Assembly (NCBI RefSeq): GCF_024733845.1
Contig: NZ_JANRHG010000009.1
Location: 1 to 64,000 of the forward strand
DNA length: 64,000 nucleotides
Source of the DNA: Neomoorella sulfitireducens
GTDB lineage: Bacteria; Bacillota; DSM-521; Neomoorellales; Neomoorellaceae
Reading direction: 5' to 3'
Shown in pieces: positions 30,765 to 39,890 of this stretch. A model generated the notes under the pieces. It was not told the origin of the DNA and made no database searches. It was given only the letters and a program-made list of their open reading frames with translations. Made by a program: the position numbers and the translations under genes. Position 1 is the first letter of the stretch, and every line of letters starts with the position of its first letter.

Positions 30765-32843
30765 ATGGAAGTTATCAGGCCTGATATAGCCTGTGCCGAT
30801 AGCCGGGGCGATTTTATGGCAAAATCTTTCGAGTATGACCTATTCCAGAGGCGCTGGCAAGAAATTCACGAGTGTAAACAGCGCTTTCTCAAGTACAATG
30901 AAGACCCACGGACTTTCACCTGTTTGAGCCCCGAGGTTGCCGATTCCTGGCTAAGATCATACAAAAATAATATCGATCCCTTTGCCGCAAAGATCGGTGA
31001 TAATATACCTGAAGATAAACTGGATGCTTTACTTGAAGAAAACAGCATGTTGATTGCAACCACTAAAATGCTCATAAATGCCTTTAAGCACCTGCTTAAA
31101 ATTTCCGGCTACATGTTATGTCTCCATAATGCCAACGGCACCATTCTCTACCATGATGGAGACGCCAATGAAATTTCCTTTTTTAAATCAATAAATGCAG
31201 TAGTTGGGGCTGTCTGGAACGAATCAACCTCGGGCACCATCGCCCACGGCCTCAGTATGATATTAAGATGCCCGGTCCAGTTAATCGGCCCTGAACATTA
31301 CTGCGTTGCCCTTGAGGGTTCTATCTGTTCAGCTGCTCCCATTATGGATGAAAAAGGCACCCTCATTGGCACCCTGACCCTGGTACAGGCCCTGGGAGAA
31401 CGACCCTGGGAAAAAAACCTGAAAAATTTACAATCACATACCCTGGGCTGGGTAGCCTCCCTGGCCGTAGCTATCGAAAACAGCCTTAAACTCGAAGAAA
31501 AAAACCGCAGGTTACTAGTGATGAATAATACCCTGGAAACAATTCTCGCCTGCATCGACGCCGGGATTATAGCCGTCGATTGCGATAACAAGATAATTAA
31601 GGCTAACCAGGAGGCGGCCCTCATACTTTCTCCCGGTGGTGGTAAAGTTGAAGGCAGGGACATCAGGGACTTTGTGGACGACAGAGTAATGCAGGCATTA
31701 ACGAGCCGCAAGCCTGTTAGCTACCTGGAAGCAACTATTCGCGACAGGAAAAAGGAACGCCAATGTATATTCAGCCTCCAGTTTATACCGGGCCAGAAAG
31801 AAAAGCATATCGAAGGAGCCATCATCCGTCTCAACACGGCTGAAAAAATCAACACCCTTGTTAATGTACGAACTGGTGCAATGGCGAAGTACCATTTTGA
31901 CGATATTATTGGCACCAGTGCCAGCTTGAACCGGGCCAAGGATCTAGCCCGCAAGTTCGCCGGGGCCGGTGAAAATATCTTATTAACAGGTGAAAGCGGC
32001 ACGGGCAAGGAACTGTTTGCCCAGGCCATCCACAATCAATACCGGCCCGAAGGTCCTTTCGTTGCTTTGAACTGTTCTGCGATTCCCAGAAACCTGATCG
32101 AAAGCGAGCTCTTCGGCTATGAGGGCGGGACTTTTACGGGTGCTGAACGCAATGGAAGACCGGGCAAGATTGAACTGGCCCACAGGGGGACACTTTTCCT
32201 CGACGAAATAGGCGATATGCCCATTGAAACCCAGGGCACGTTGCTCAGGGTTTTAGAGGAAAAACGCGTAATGCGGCTGGGAGGCAGGAAGTATATTCCT
32301 GTTGACTTTCGCGTCATAGCTGCAACTAACAAAAATCTCTACCAGATGGTGCAAGAAAACCAGTTTCGCCTCGACCTGTACTTCCGGCTGGCGGTTCTCA
32401 AACTAGAAATACCTCCCCTGCGGCAGCGACGTGAAGATATTTTACTGTTATGCCAGTATTTTATCGAATACTACTGTAAAAAGACAGGACATGTATTACC
32501 AACTATAAGCCCGGCTGCAAAAAAAATAATTTTGGAGCATGAATGGCCCGGTAACGTCAGGCAGCTGGAGAATGCTATGATTTATGCCGTCAACATGTCC
32601 CAGGACGGGCTTATTGACGTCCAGCACCTGCCTAACGAGGTAGTAATGGGAACGGCACAGAAAAGTGCAGGCATTCGCAGCATAGAGGGGATAACCTCAA
32701 TGGAGGAAGCCGAAAGGATAGTTATCCAGAATGCCATGGCTTATACCGGCAACAACATCCCTAAAGCCGCCAGGCTCCTTGGCCTCGGTAAATCGACCCT
32801 GTATAGAAAGCTGAAGCAGTACAACCTTAATAGCACGCTTTAA
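30765..32843 (+). CDS. AcoR-like sigma-54-dependent activator with GTFTGA loop
   Basis: A 692-residue enhancer-binding protein. N-terminal ~60-230 is a GAF-type sensor as in AcoR (DSWLRSYKNNIDPF; GYMLCLHNANGTILYHDGD); about 255-365 is a PAS-like domain (LACIDAGIIAVDCDNKIIKA). The AAA+ core has Walker A GESGTGKE (near residue 408) and LFLDEIGDMPIETQGTLLRV. The sigma-54 loop reads GTFTGA instead of GAFTGA. The C-terminus is a Fis-type helix-turn-helix (TGNNIPKAARLLGLGKSTLY). ATG 30765 was chosen since AGGAGG precedes it. It is divergent from the molybdoenzyme operon whose promoter is of sigma-54 type, so that operon is its likely target. Confidence 0.88.
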   Translation: MEVIRPDIACADSRGDFMAKSFEYDLFQRRWQEIHECKQRFLKYNEDPRTFTCLSPEVADSWLRSYKNNIDPFAAKIGDNIPEDKLDALLEENSMLIATTKMLINAFKHLLKISGYMLCLHNANGTILYHDGDANEISFFKSINAVVGAVWNESTSGTIAHGLSMILRCPVQLIGPEHYCVALEGSICSAAPIMDEKGTLIGTLTLVQALGERPWEKNLKNLQSHTLGWVASLAVAIENSLKLEEKNRRLLVMNNTLETILACIDAGIIAVDCDNKIIKANQEAALILSPGGGKVEGRDIRDFVDDRVMQALTSRKPVSYLEATIRDRKKERQCIFSLQFIPGQKEKHIEGAIIRLNTAEKINTLVNVRTGAMAKYHFDDIIGTSASLNRAKDLARKFAGAGENILLTGESGTGKELFAQAIHNQYRPEGPFVALNCSAIPRNLIESELFGYEGGTFTGAERNGRPGKIELAHRGTLFLDEIGDMPIETQGTLLRVLEEKRVMRLGGRKYIPVDFRVIAATNKNLYQMVQENQFRLDLYFRLAVLKLEIPPLRQRREDILLLCQYFIEYYCKKTGHVLPTISPAAKKIILEHEWPGNVRQLENAMIYAVNMSQDGLIDVQHLPNEVVMGTAQKSAGIRSIEGITSMEEAERIVIQNAMAYTGNNIPKAARLLGLGKSTLYRKLKQYNLNSTL

Positions 32844-32919
32844 TATACATTGGGTCACTAGCGTTGCATAAAGAAAAAATAAACTTGTCAAGGGCCAAGA
32901 CGCCCAAAGATCTGGACTT

Positions 32920-33369
32920 CCCCCGGAAAATAGGACACCAACTTAAGCCACTTTTCTCGGGTTATCATAGTTTTTCTCGAATTCTTCCGGTGTCTCATAC
33001 CCGAGGGCTGAATGTAACCTGAATCGGTTGCGATGTACTCGAAGATTTCCAGCTCGGCTTCTGCCCGGGTTTTTAAAGTGCCGCTGGTATACGAGTTCCA
33101 TCTTCAATGTTTTAAAGAAGCTTTCCATTGGGGAGTTGACCCAGCAATCTCCCTTGCGGCTCATGGAGCAGGTAAAGCCATATTGCTGTAAAAGTTGCTG
33201 ATAATCAAAGCTCGCATACTGGCTGCTGCGGTCGGAGTGGACAAGCAATCCCTGGCCTGGCCGACGGTTGGTGACGGAATTATTTAAGGCCTCAATCACC
33301 AGTTCCCGGCCGAGATTATCCCGCATTGAATAACCGGTAATCCTTCTGGAATAGAGGTCCATAAGCGTT
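32920..33369 (-). pseudogene. IS3-family transposase OrfB, C-terminal remnant
   Basis: The frame 33362-32943 encodes DLYSRRITGYSMRDNLGREL, VHSDRSSQYASFDYQQLL and GDCWVNSPMESFFKTLKMEL, the integrase core of IS3/IS150-type OrfB with two of its acidic residues, then LHSALGYETPEEFE. Between these the frame slips (about 33075 to 33020): the alternative frame reads KTRAEAELEIFEYIA, as expected for the family, so two compensating shifts are present. The 5' part is cut at 33370 by the IS1182-like element. The right end with CCCCCGGAAAATAGGACA lies at about 32921-32938. Confidence 0.8.
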
Positions 33370-34945
33370 GTGAAAAACCCAATCTAAATAGCAGGTATTA
33401 GACAACCAACATCGAAACCTTATTAGTAATCACATCTATTTTACAGGAGAGAATTTCGATATTGGGACGTACGGAAAACCTGCGTCGGCAAATAACTATC
33501 CAGGTTGTCGATATAGAAAGCCTGATCCCGGCGGATTACTACCTCCGCCGTATTGATGCCGCAATTGATTTTTCATTCATCCGTGACAGGGTAGCCCATT
33601 TGTACTCCCATACCGGGCGGCCATCGATAGACCCGGAAGTAGCTTTTCGCCTCATTACCCTGTCATACCTGCTGGGTATTTCCGAAAACCGCCTGTTCAC
33701 GGAATTACCCCTGCATGCCGGCTATCTGTGGTTCTGCGGTCTGGACTTTAACAGTCCTCTACCTGATCGAACCACCTTGGTCAGAGCCAGAAAGCTCTGG
33801 CGTAACCACGGTTTATTTGAGGTGATCATGCGCGAGATTGTGCGACAATACGTGGAAGCCGGTTTGGTGAAAGGCGACATATTGGCCGCCGACGGCACTA
33901 TTATTAAGGCAAGAGCAGCGATAAAAAGCCTGGAAGCGTTCACCCCCCAACCGATAGATAAATACCTTGAAGAACTCAAAAAACAAGATGAGAAAGAGCT
34001 GGAAGCTATCACAAAATCAGAGGACGAAAGCGAACCTCCAGGTGGCGGTGACCCCCCGGTAAGGGGTGATGGGCAAAGTGATAACAAGCCAGAGGACCAA
34101 ACTTTACAAGACGTTAAACCTTCCAGGGAATTTTCCGGGAGGAAAGCAGGCGACCCGGATCTTCATGGGGAGAAGTTCAGCAACGCCACCCATCGTTCCG
34201 CCACCGACCCCGAGGCCCGGCTCTTCCGCAAAGGTCCCGGCAAGGAAGCGAAACTGGGCTATTTAGCCCACAACCTGCTTGATGTTCGCTCGTGTGTTGT
34301 CATCGACGCCATGGCAACACAGCCCAATGGAGCATTGGAACGGGCAGCCGCTCTGGAGATGCTCAAAAAAGCTACTCTCCTTTTACCACCTTTATCCCCT
34401 GAAAAAGGAAAACGCTCCTTCTTGGGTGACGGTAATTACACTGCAGGAGATTTCCTGGCGGAAGTGATTGCGTTAGGCTATCAGCCCCTGGTACCCATGG
34501 GAAACGTCCGGCTGGAGCCGTTACCGACCTGGAAACGCCGTACCTATAACCTATCAAATTATATAAAGCGCAAAGAACGTATACGGATAGCCAGGGCTAA
34601 GAACCTGGCCCGAACGCTAAAACAAAGCAGGGAATACCGCCGTACCTATCGTTATCGTGTCCGTATCGAACGCGCCTTTGCCGAGGCCAAAGAACATCAT
34701 GGCCTGGATCGGGCCAGGAGCTATGGCCTGGCTGCGGTAGATGAACAGGTGAAGATGACTGCAGTTGTACAGAATATGAAACATCTGGCTAACTGGATTT
34801 GGCGTCGGAAAAAACGTGCGGCGAAGGTAATGGAAATAACCCGAACTGCGGTAACCGCCCTGCAAGAAAGAATGGTCCCTCTGCAACAATTTCTATTTTA
34901 TTGTGTTTTTGCCTGCTGGTAACTGTGGTTTGAAGGGTTTCTCAC
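33370..34945 (+). mobile_element. Apparently intact IS1182-like insertion sequence
   Basis: Terminal inverted repeats GTGAAAAACCC (33370-33380) and GGGTTTCTCAC (34935-34945), matching at 10 of 11 positions, bound one full-length transposase gene. The left flank is the interior of an IS3 transposase and the right flank is the interior of an IS4-type transposase. The two flanks are unrelated, so the element does not sit in a simple disrupted target. No clear target duplication was seen. Confidence 0.7.
33462..34922 (+). CDS. IS1182-family-like transposase
   Basis: A 486-residue DDE transposase. The N-terminal DUF772-type domain reads YYLRRIDAAIDFSFIRDRV, then GRPSIDPEVAFRLITLSYL. Next come FCGLDFNSPLPDRTTLVRAR, KGDILAADGTIIKARAA (first Asp), a hydrophilic insert, GDGNYTAGDFLAEV (second Asp) and YRVRIERAFAEAKEHHGLDR (Glu). 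The reading frame is complete with no frameshift. It starts with TTG 33462, AGGAGAG 11 bases upstream. It is the only transposase in the window that looks functional, and could have driven the local rearrangements. Confidence 0.85.
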   Translation: MGRTENLRRQITIQVVDIESLIPADYYLRRIDAAIDFSFIRDRVAHLYSHTGRPSIDPEVAFRLITLSYLLGISENRLFTELPLHAGYLWFCGLDFNSPLPDRTTLVRARKLWRNHGLFEVIMREIVRQYVEAGLVKGDILAADGTIIKARAAIKSLEAFTPQPIDKYLEELKKQDEKELEAITKSEDESEPPGGGDPPVRGDGQSDNKPEDQTLQDVKPSREFSGRKAGDPDLHGEKFSNATHRSATDPEARLFRKGPGKEAKLGYLAHNLLDVRSCVVIDAMATQPNGALERAAALEMLKKATLLLPPLSPEKGKRSFLGDGNYTAGDFLAEVIALGYQPLVPMGNVRLEPLPTWKRRTYNLSNYIKRKERIRIARAKNLARTLKQSREYRRTYRYRVRIERAFAEAKEHHGLDRARSYGLAAVDEQVKMTAVVQNMKHLANWIWRRKKRAAKVMEITRTAVTALQERMVPLQQFLFYCVFACW

Positions 34946-34953
34946 AGCACTTT

Positions 34954-35494
34954 CATGCGCCGGCCTTATAAGGGAAAAGCCTCTCTGGCTAAAGAAACCT
35001 ATCGTTTAATTGGGGTCCTGGACCGGGACACCAATGAGTATCACCTGTACCTTACCAGCCTTTCTCCAGAGCAAATTAAGCGCGGAAGATGTAGCAATTT
35101 TATATGGAGCTAGGTGGAGTGTAGAACTGATATTCAAAGAACTGAAACGTATTTACCAGTTAGACGTAATCAATAGCGGCAAGAATGAGGTTGTGGAATC
35201 TCTGGTACTAGTAGCAATGCTGACGTTGGTAGTAAGTCACCGGGTACTGAACTTCATGCGGCGTATAGCCCGGAAAAAGGGAACCGCTGGACCACCATGC
35301 GATGGGCTGAAGTCTTTTACGCCTCATCCGGTCGCTTGCTGGAGCGTGTACTGAAGGTCGCCGGTATCGAAGACGAACCCCTGGAACTCCTATACTTCTA
35401 TCTGGTGGAAGGGGTAGATCCCAATGTTAAACGCAAACGCCTTTTAGATCCCTGGGTGCAGACAGGCAATTTCCAGGAGAATAACTTGCATTAA
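34954..35494 (+). pseudogene. IS4-type transposase, C-terminal remnant
   Basis: Starting just after the IS1182-like right end: RRPYKGKASLAKETYRLIGV, LDRDTNEYHLYLTSLSPEQI, then a frameshift near 35085 to LSAEDVAILYGARWSVELIF and KELKRIYQLDVINS (the Y-x2-R-W/E region of IS4 DDE transposases). A second shift near 35290 leads into RWAEVFYASSGRLLERVLKV and ends KRLLDPWVQTGNFQEN. The N-terminal two thirds are missing. A decayed element. Confidence 0.75.
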
Positions 35495-35708
35495 TTTACA
35501 TTTTTGGTTAACCGATCACCAATGCTATATTATAGTGTACTACATAATCATCAAGTTTTAATTCTTAATTCGGGTGCCTATGCAATTTTTGATTTTTTGA
35601 CTTCCACGAAACCGGAAACCCTTGATTTATAAGGCTTCGTCATCTTAAAAGCAGTCTTTTTTGCCTAGCAACTGTCGAACTCGGGCTTTACGTAAGCATA
35701 AAATAACC

Positions 35709-35736
35709 CCCACCTGTTATCTAGGGTAGGGGCTAA
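35709..35736 (-). terminator. Terminator after the IS66 tnpC fragment
   Basis: On the minus strand GCCCCTACCC, loop TAGATAACA, GGTGGGGGTTATTTT: a GC-rich stem with one bulge and a T-rich tail, 16 bases beyond the end of the tnpC frame. Confidence 0.5.
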
Positions 35737-35751
35737 AACAAGCTTAATTAT

Positions 35752-36712
35752 TCATCCGGCAGATAGGGAGCAGAGTTTTCGACCACGGCAGGAGTTGATC
35801 CAGGGCATCTTTATCCTGGATATCCAGGTTGGGGAGTTGTTCAAAAAGTAAATGAGGTACTGGAAGGGATTTAACCCGTTTTCTTTTGCCGTTTCTATAA
35901 TGCTGTAGGTAATGGCGCTGGCTTTGGCACCCCGCAGGGTGTTGGCAAACAACCAGTTCTTGCGGCCGATGACGAAGGGCTTGATGGAGCGCTCGCTGCG
36001 GTTGTTGTCGAGTTCCAGACGCCCGTCTTGCAAGAAGGCTACGAGTTTATCCCACTGGCTAAGGCAATAGTAAATTGCCTGTCCAAAGGAACTTTTGGGC
36101 AGTACCCGGGCTTTTTGGTTTTTAAGCCACGCCAAAAAGGCGTCCAGCACGGGCTGGCTGCGCACCTGGCGGATTTGATAGCGTTCTTCCGGTGTTTTAT
36201 CTTTCAACTCGCACTCTATGGCAAAGAGCCGGTTGCAGTACTCCAGCCCCTCCCGGGCGGCTACGGGTTTGTTGCGTTTATCTTCCGGCAGGGCCTTTAA
36301 TGCTTCGTCAAACTTTCGACGGGCATGGGCCCAGCAGCCGACCAGGGTGACATTTGGTAGTTCATTGTAGCCGGCGTAGCCGTCGACGTGTAAATAGCCT
36401 TTAAAACCTGCCAGGAAGCGGCGGGGGTGTTTGCCGGCCCGGGTGGTCTGGTAGTCGTAAAGGATGATGGGAGGTCCGTCCCGCCCGGTACGGTAAAGCC
36501 AGAGATATGATTTGGTAGCAGCTTCCCGCCCGGGTTCCTGCAGCACCTGTAAGGTGGTCTCGTCGGCATGGAGGATATCTCTTTTAAGAAGGTATTCAAG
36601 GTATTCATGGAGGCGGTCATAAATATGGGTTAGCCAGGTGTTGGCTCCATAGAGCATCCAGTTGGCCATTGTCTGCCGGGAAAGGTCTATACCCAAACCA
36701 CCCTTTTCAATG
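35752..36712 (-). pseudogene. tnpC: IS66-family transposase TnpC, C-terminal fragment
   Basis: The frame 36696-35752 encodes [40 protein letters not shown] (first Asp), [20 protein letters not shown] (second Asp), [13 protein letters not shown] and [19 protein letters not shown] (Glu), the IS66 DDE transposase core. The N-terminal ~200 residues are missing; the frame ends abruptly near 36712. The last 25 residues are out of frame: a lost T in a poly-T run near 35850 replaces the expected [18 protein letters not shown]. It cannot be active. It is not contiguous with the tnpA at 1.7 kb. Confidence 0.82.
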
Positions 36713-36750
36713 AACGAAACTCTGGCCTATCTACAAGAGACTAATACTGC

Positions 36751-36793
36751 ATTATTGACAGCATACCGGGGGCTCCGCTATGCTGTCAATAAT
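36751..36793. repeat. Perfect 15-bp inverted repeat, 13-nt loop
   Basis: ATTATTGACAGCATA (36751-36765) and TATGCTGTCAATAAT (36779-36793) pair completely around CCGGGGGCTCCGC, followed on the plus strand by ATTTTGT. It lies between the cut IS66 fragment and the small frame at 36834. Possible roles are a terminator, the end of a lost mobile element, or a protein-binding site. Confidence 0.55.
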
Positions 36794-36833
36794 ATTTTGT
36801 ACAACATGCCATTTCCGACACGGCTTACGAGAA

Positions 36834-36944
36834 TTAGCTCAATGTCATACTCTTAGACTTTCCCCCACTCGATATTTTCTCTGGTGTGATCACAGGGTCT
36901 AAAGCCCGATAAGGCGCACGAGGGAATCTCATGCCCCGTTTCAT
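36834..36944 (-). CDS. Short frame after the 251-residue gene, possibly truncated gene
   Basis: From ATG 36944 the frame gives 36 residues: MKRGMRFPRAPYRALDPVIT, then PEKISSGGKSKSMTLS and a stop. The frame is also open upstream of the ATG, through the end of the neighbouring gene. No clear ribosome site is seen (AGAGTTATTAAG). It could be the start of the next gene of the cassette, later cut by the IS66 insertion, or a chance frame. No family recognised. Confidence 0.25.
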   Translation of the reverse strand: MKRGMRFPRAPYRALDPVITPEKISSGGKSKSMTLS

Positions 36945-36967
36945 CTTAATAACTCTTGGTTGAACCC

Positions 36968-37723
36968 TTACTGGCCAACGCCTAATAATTCTACTTCTTC
37001 ATCTGTAAGGGTAGCAATAAAATCTTTCAACCGTGCTATGCCTTTCTCAGTTGCGAAACACTGCCCATCTTTAATTTCCATGTAACCGACTAGCTCAATT
37101 TCTTCTGCTAAGGGACGCAGCATCTCTGGTACTAAAGGCGGATATATATCCATAATTTGTTTTTCCGTAAACTTGCTGGGAATTTTATCTAGGTTGATGC
37201 CAGGATTCTTAATAACTCTATCCAGGATACACATCTGCCTGCGGAAATAGGGAACATCGAAACCTTTATCTGAAAGATCAATTACTTCAAGTTTAAACAA
37301 ACCCGCTGTTCTGAGATCGGGGCACAATACTGTAACATCCTTTGCTACTACTCTTTCTTTGGTCGGTGGCCAAACAAATGCATCTGGCGGCAATAAATTC
37401 CGCATGTGTGTTGGTGGCTCAATAATGGTCTTTAACACATTCCTAAAGCCCAAGCCATCATATTTCTTCAAGCTTAGATCTTTCACACTTGGAGGAGCAT
37501 ACCAAAATGGATACCAGTAACCGGGATCTACATAACGAGGACCAGCCACATGCATCGCCATCGCTTTTTGCACCAGAGGCGGAAAGAGATCGGGGCATAC
37601 TCGACCAATACACTTCTCACCATCAAAAATGATTTCATCCCCAAGCTCATAACAAAAATGGCACGGGTACTTGTCTGGTTCTCCAAGAAATGCAACTAGT
37701 GTAGCTTTTACCTTGTACGACAC
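36968..37723 (-). CDS. Unrecognised 251-residue protein, paralogue A of the island cassette
   Basis: A soluble protein of no family I recognise. Residues 1-60: VKATLVAFLGEPDKYPCHFC, then YELGDEIIFDGEKCIGRVCPD. Middle: AGPRYVDPGYWYPFWYAPPS, DGLGFRNVLKTI, VVAKDVTVLCPDLRTAGLFK, LSDKGFDVPYFRRQMCILDR. The end, EEIELVGYMEIKDGQCFATEKGIARLK, may be a small winged-helix-like domain. Several Cys are conserved with the paralogue at 39.9-40.6 kb (about half identical by eye), including those in PCHF, R(V/I)CPD and (L/F)CPD. The N-terminal pattern G(D)EI-F-DG...CP recalls TIGR04076 proteins only loosely. It starts at GTG 37723, with AAGGAGG 7 bases upstream. It may be a metal-dependent enzyme or binding protein of a degradative pathway. 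Confidence 0.75.
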   Translation of the reverse strand: MSYKVKATLVAFLGEPDKYPCHFCYELGDEIIFDGEKCIGRVCPDLFPPLVQKAMAMHVAGPRYVDPGYWYPFWYAPPSVKDLSLKKYDGLGFRNVLKTIIEPPTHMRNLLPPDAFVWPPTKERVVAKDVTVLCPDLRTAGLFKLEVIDLSDKGFDVPYFRRQMCILDRVIKNPGINLDKIPSKFTEKQIMDIYPPLVPEMLRPLAEEIELVGYMEIKDGQCFATEKGIARLKDFIATLTDEEVELLGVGQ

Positions 37724-38077
37724 TCATAATCCTCCTTGCATTATAAATTTTGAACTAAATAATGTAATAGGTATTATTACCCTCACTGCTTATAGAATAG
37801 CGGCACCTCCTCCCGTAAAATAACAGTAGGTTCTCGGAAACTGCCAAACGTTGGTACTAAAGTCCTTGAGAAAGGGCTTTTATTTTTTTCTCCCCATCCC
37901 CCAGGGGGTATAGAGAGAAATAGGTGCCGAAAATAGGCGACTGAGCTAGTACATGTGCGATCGAAGTTGTAATGCTTATTTTTTTATTTACCACTGTTAT
38001 ATTTGGCCCTTGACTTTTTCAAAACGCCACCAAAATGGAGGTGGAAATATTTTCTATACCCTGTTTGAGGTGGTGTT
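37724..38077. other. Region between paralogue A and transposase fragment
   Basis: About 350 AT-rich bases with no gene. Contains AATGTAATAGGTATTATTA-type AT repeats near 37757-37778 and likely the left end of the broken transposon that follows. No promoter or terminator can be supported. Confidence 0.35.
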
Positions 38078-38935
38078 TTGTTTATGCTCCTTACTTGTCG
38101 CTGTCACTCTGAGTTCCAGCAGTTCCTACGGAAAAGATTACCTTCTTTGGCTCTTTTGGAGCCGATAAGATTGTTGTCTTTCTCCTCCCAGTTGGCCAAG
38201 GTCTGGCTTCTTAATCTGGACCCGGCCATCCCTTTATTGCTGCCCCGTTATTCTGCTTCTGGCCGCCCGGCTGTGTTCGACCCGATCGACTTGCTGCGTT
38301 CTTTGGTGTTAATGACCAGTTTGAAGGTCCCTGGTATTTCGCAGTGGGTCGCTATGCTTAAGCACGATAAGGTCCTCGCTATCCTTTCGGGTTTTGAACC
38401 GCATAAGACGCCTGGTGTCGGTACTTTTTATGATTTCTTCCACCGCTGTTGGCTGGAGGATAGAACGAAAATCCGCAACCGCCGCCGTAAGCTGCGTCCT
38501 CCTTTGGTTAGGCCCAAGGATAGAATGAAGTCCGGTCAGAAGCTTACCCCAAAACACCCAGGTGTCGTTGGGAGAATGGTGAAGCGGGCCCTTCAGGGCC
38601 GGTCTTTTAGCCTCAGGCCGGAGAGATTGATCCAACTCATCTTTGCCCGGTCTTGTGTGAACCGTTCCATAGCCCTGGGCCTTATCCCTGACCCTCTCGC
38701 TTTAATGGTCGCCGGTGATGGTTCGCCTTTGCGCACGGGCTCCAGTCCCGCTGGCGTGAAGGTCTGCCATTGTCGCGAACAGGGAACTTTCCTCTGCTCC
38801 TGCCCCCGCCGTTACTCCGACCCCGACGCCTCCTGAGGGTGGGATAGCTACCGGAATTCTTTTTTCTATAAGGGTAGCTTTGCTATTCTCTTTTTGTCTC
38901 TCTTTTTCCCTTTATTTCCCATTTATGGCTTATAT
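38078..38935 (+). pseudogene. Truncated transposase, N-terminal half
   Basis: A 252-residue frame: SGRPAVFDPIDLLRSLVLMT, VPGISQWVAMLKHDKVLAIL, GFEPHKTPGVGTFYDFFHRC, KRALQGRSFSLRPERLIQLI, MVAGDGSPLRTGSSPAGVKV. This is the N-terminal part of a DDE transposase with a DUF772-like start, of a type common in Moorella and relatives. It stops at TGA 38834-38836, where GWDSYR follows in the same frame (expected SWGWDSYR, so TGG became TGA), and the sequence soon loses similarity. It interrupts the cassette between paralogue A and the SnoaL-like gene, on the opposite strand. Confidence 0.65.
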
Positions 38936-39208
38936 TTATTGTTGTTGCACAATCGCTAATCTACCCGCATAAGTTCCTTTGTATTTTTTGCCTTCCCTTC
39001 CCCTTTTTGTTTTGTTACCCAGTTTTACCCGGGGTTTTCTGGTGGTTTACGAGAGCTTACATAACAATATCATGCCCTTTAAAATTTCTATGCAATATCC
39101 GTTCCAACAAAATCCTGCTCGTCAGGCCAAAAATTTTGACAGACATCATTGTGGTTTTTGTCCATCTTCAAATCAATTCACCACTATATTTAAGCTAAGT
39201 GAACCCTG
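38837..39208. other. Region after the transposase fragment
   Basis: About 370 bases, T-rich on the plus strand, with no gene. The first ~100 bases are the decayed continuation of the transposase; the remainder shows no recognisable feature. Confidence 0.35.
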
Positions 39209-39835
39209 CTAATCGAACTTCTTCAAGTCCTTTAGTTTAGGCAGTGTTGCCCAAAGCTCCTCACCGCGTTTTGAAAGATCATATGGATTCCAAAACTGGG
39301 AAGGTCCGTCTGCCATTTTTCCGGAGACTTTGGATAACTGTGTTCCGACTGCCTGCTTGGTCCATCCTTTATCATATGGTGTGCGGAACAAGGGGACAAA
39401 TGCATGATGCAGTATCTTCCAGCCGTCATCCTCGCGGATGTAGTCGTCTATGAATGTTCCCCAAATCCAAAGGGCTTCCTTGTTTTGGGGATCAGTGGCA
39501 CAGCCAGGCGAAAAGGCCACAGAGTGTGCAAATTTGCGGTCTTCGGAGATTTCAATGACCGGATTTGAGCAAAGATGCATGGTAAAAGCACCGGGAGTTT
39601 GCTTGACAAAATCCATAAACTTCATGAAAAAACGCTCATGAACGTGCTCTTTCCCTATATAGACCCCGCTGTCAGACGCCTGAATTGAGACATCGTCTCT
39701 TGTCTGTGAAAAACACTCCTCGAATATATGTTCAAAATCCATTGTAACAAGCATATAAACATACTTGTTCAGTAGCTGCTGAATAGCTATCATATCTTCG
39801 ATATATGCCAGACGACGATCCAAATCCTTTTCCAT
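39209..39835 (-). CDS. SnoaL/NTF2-like protein
   Basis: A 208-residue protein. Its first ~145 residues fit the SnoaL-like (NTF2) fold: LDRRLAYIEDMIAIQQLLNK, VTMDFEHIFEECFSQTRDDV, GVYIGKEHVHERFFMKFMDF, MHLCSNPVIEISEDRKFAHS, WIWGTFIDDYIREDDGWKIL. Members include polyketide cyclases, hydratases and ring-modifying enzymes; the pocket is tuned to diverse ligands. A GAGGAGG site precedes the start. It lies 55 bases downstream of the broken paralogue B in a same-strand series with a transporter and a hydrolase, so it probably acts on the same substrate. Confidence 0.75.
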   Translation of the reverse strand: MEKDLDRRLAYIEDMIAIQQLLNKYVYMLVTMDFEHIFEECFSQTRDDVSIQASDSGVYIGKEHVHERFFMKFMDFVKQTPGAFTMHLCSNPVIEISEDRKFAHSVAFSPGCATDPQNKEALWIWGTFIDDYIREDDGWKILHHAFVPLFRTPYDKGWTKQAVGTQLSKVSGKMADGPSQFWNPYDLSKRGEELWATLPKLKDLKKFD

Positions 39836-39890
39836 TTTTAGACCTCCTCTATTGATTTATTTAGAGATATATCAATTATTAATGCTTCTG

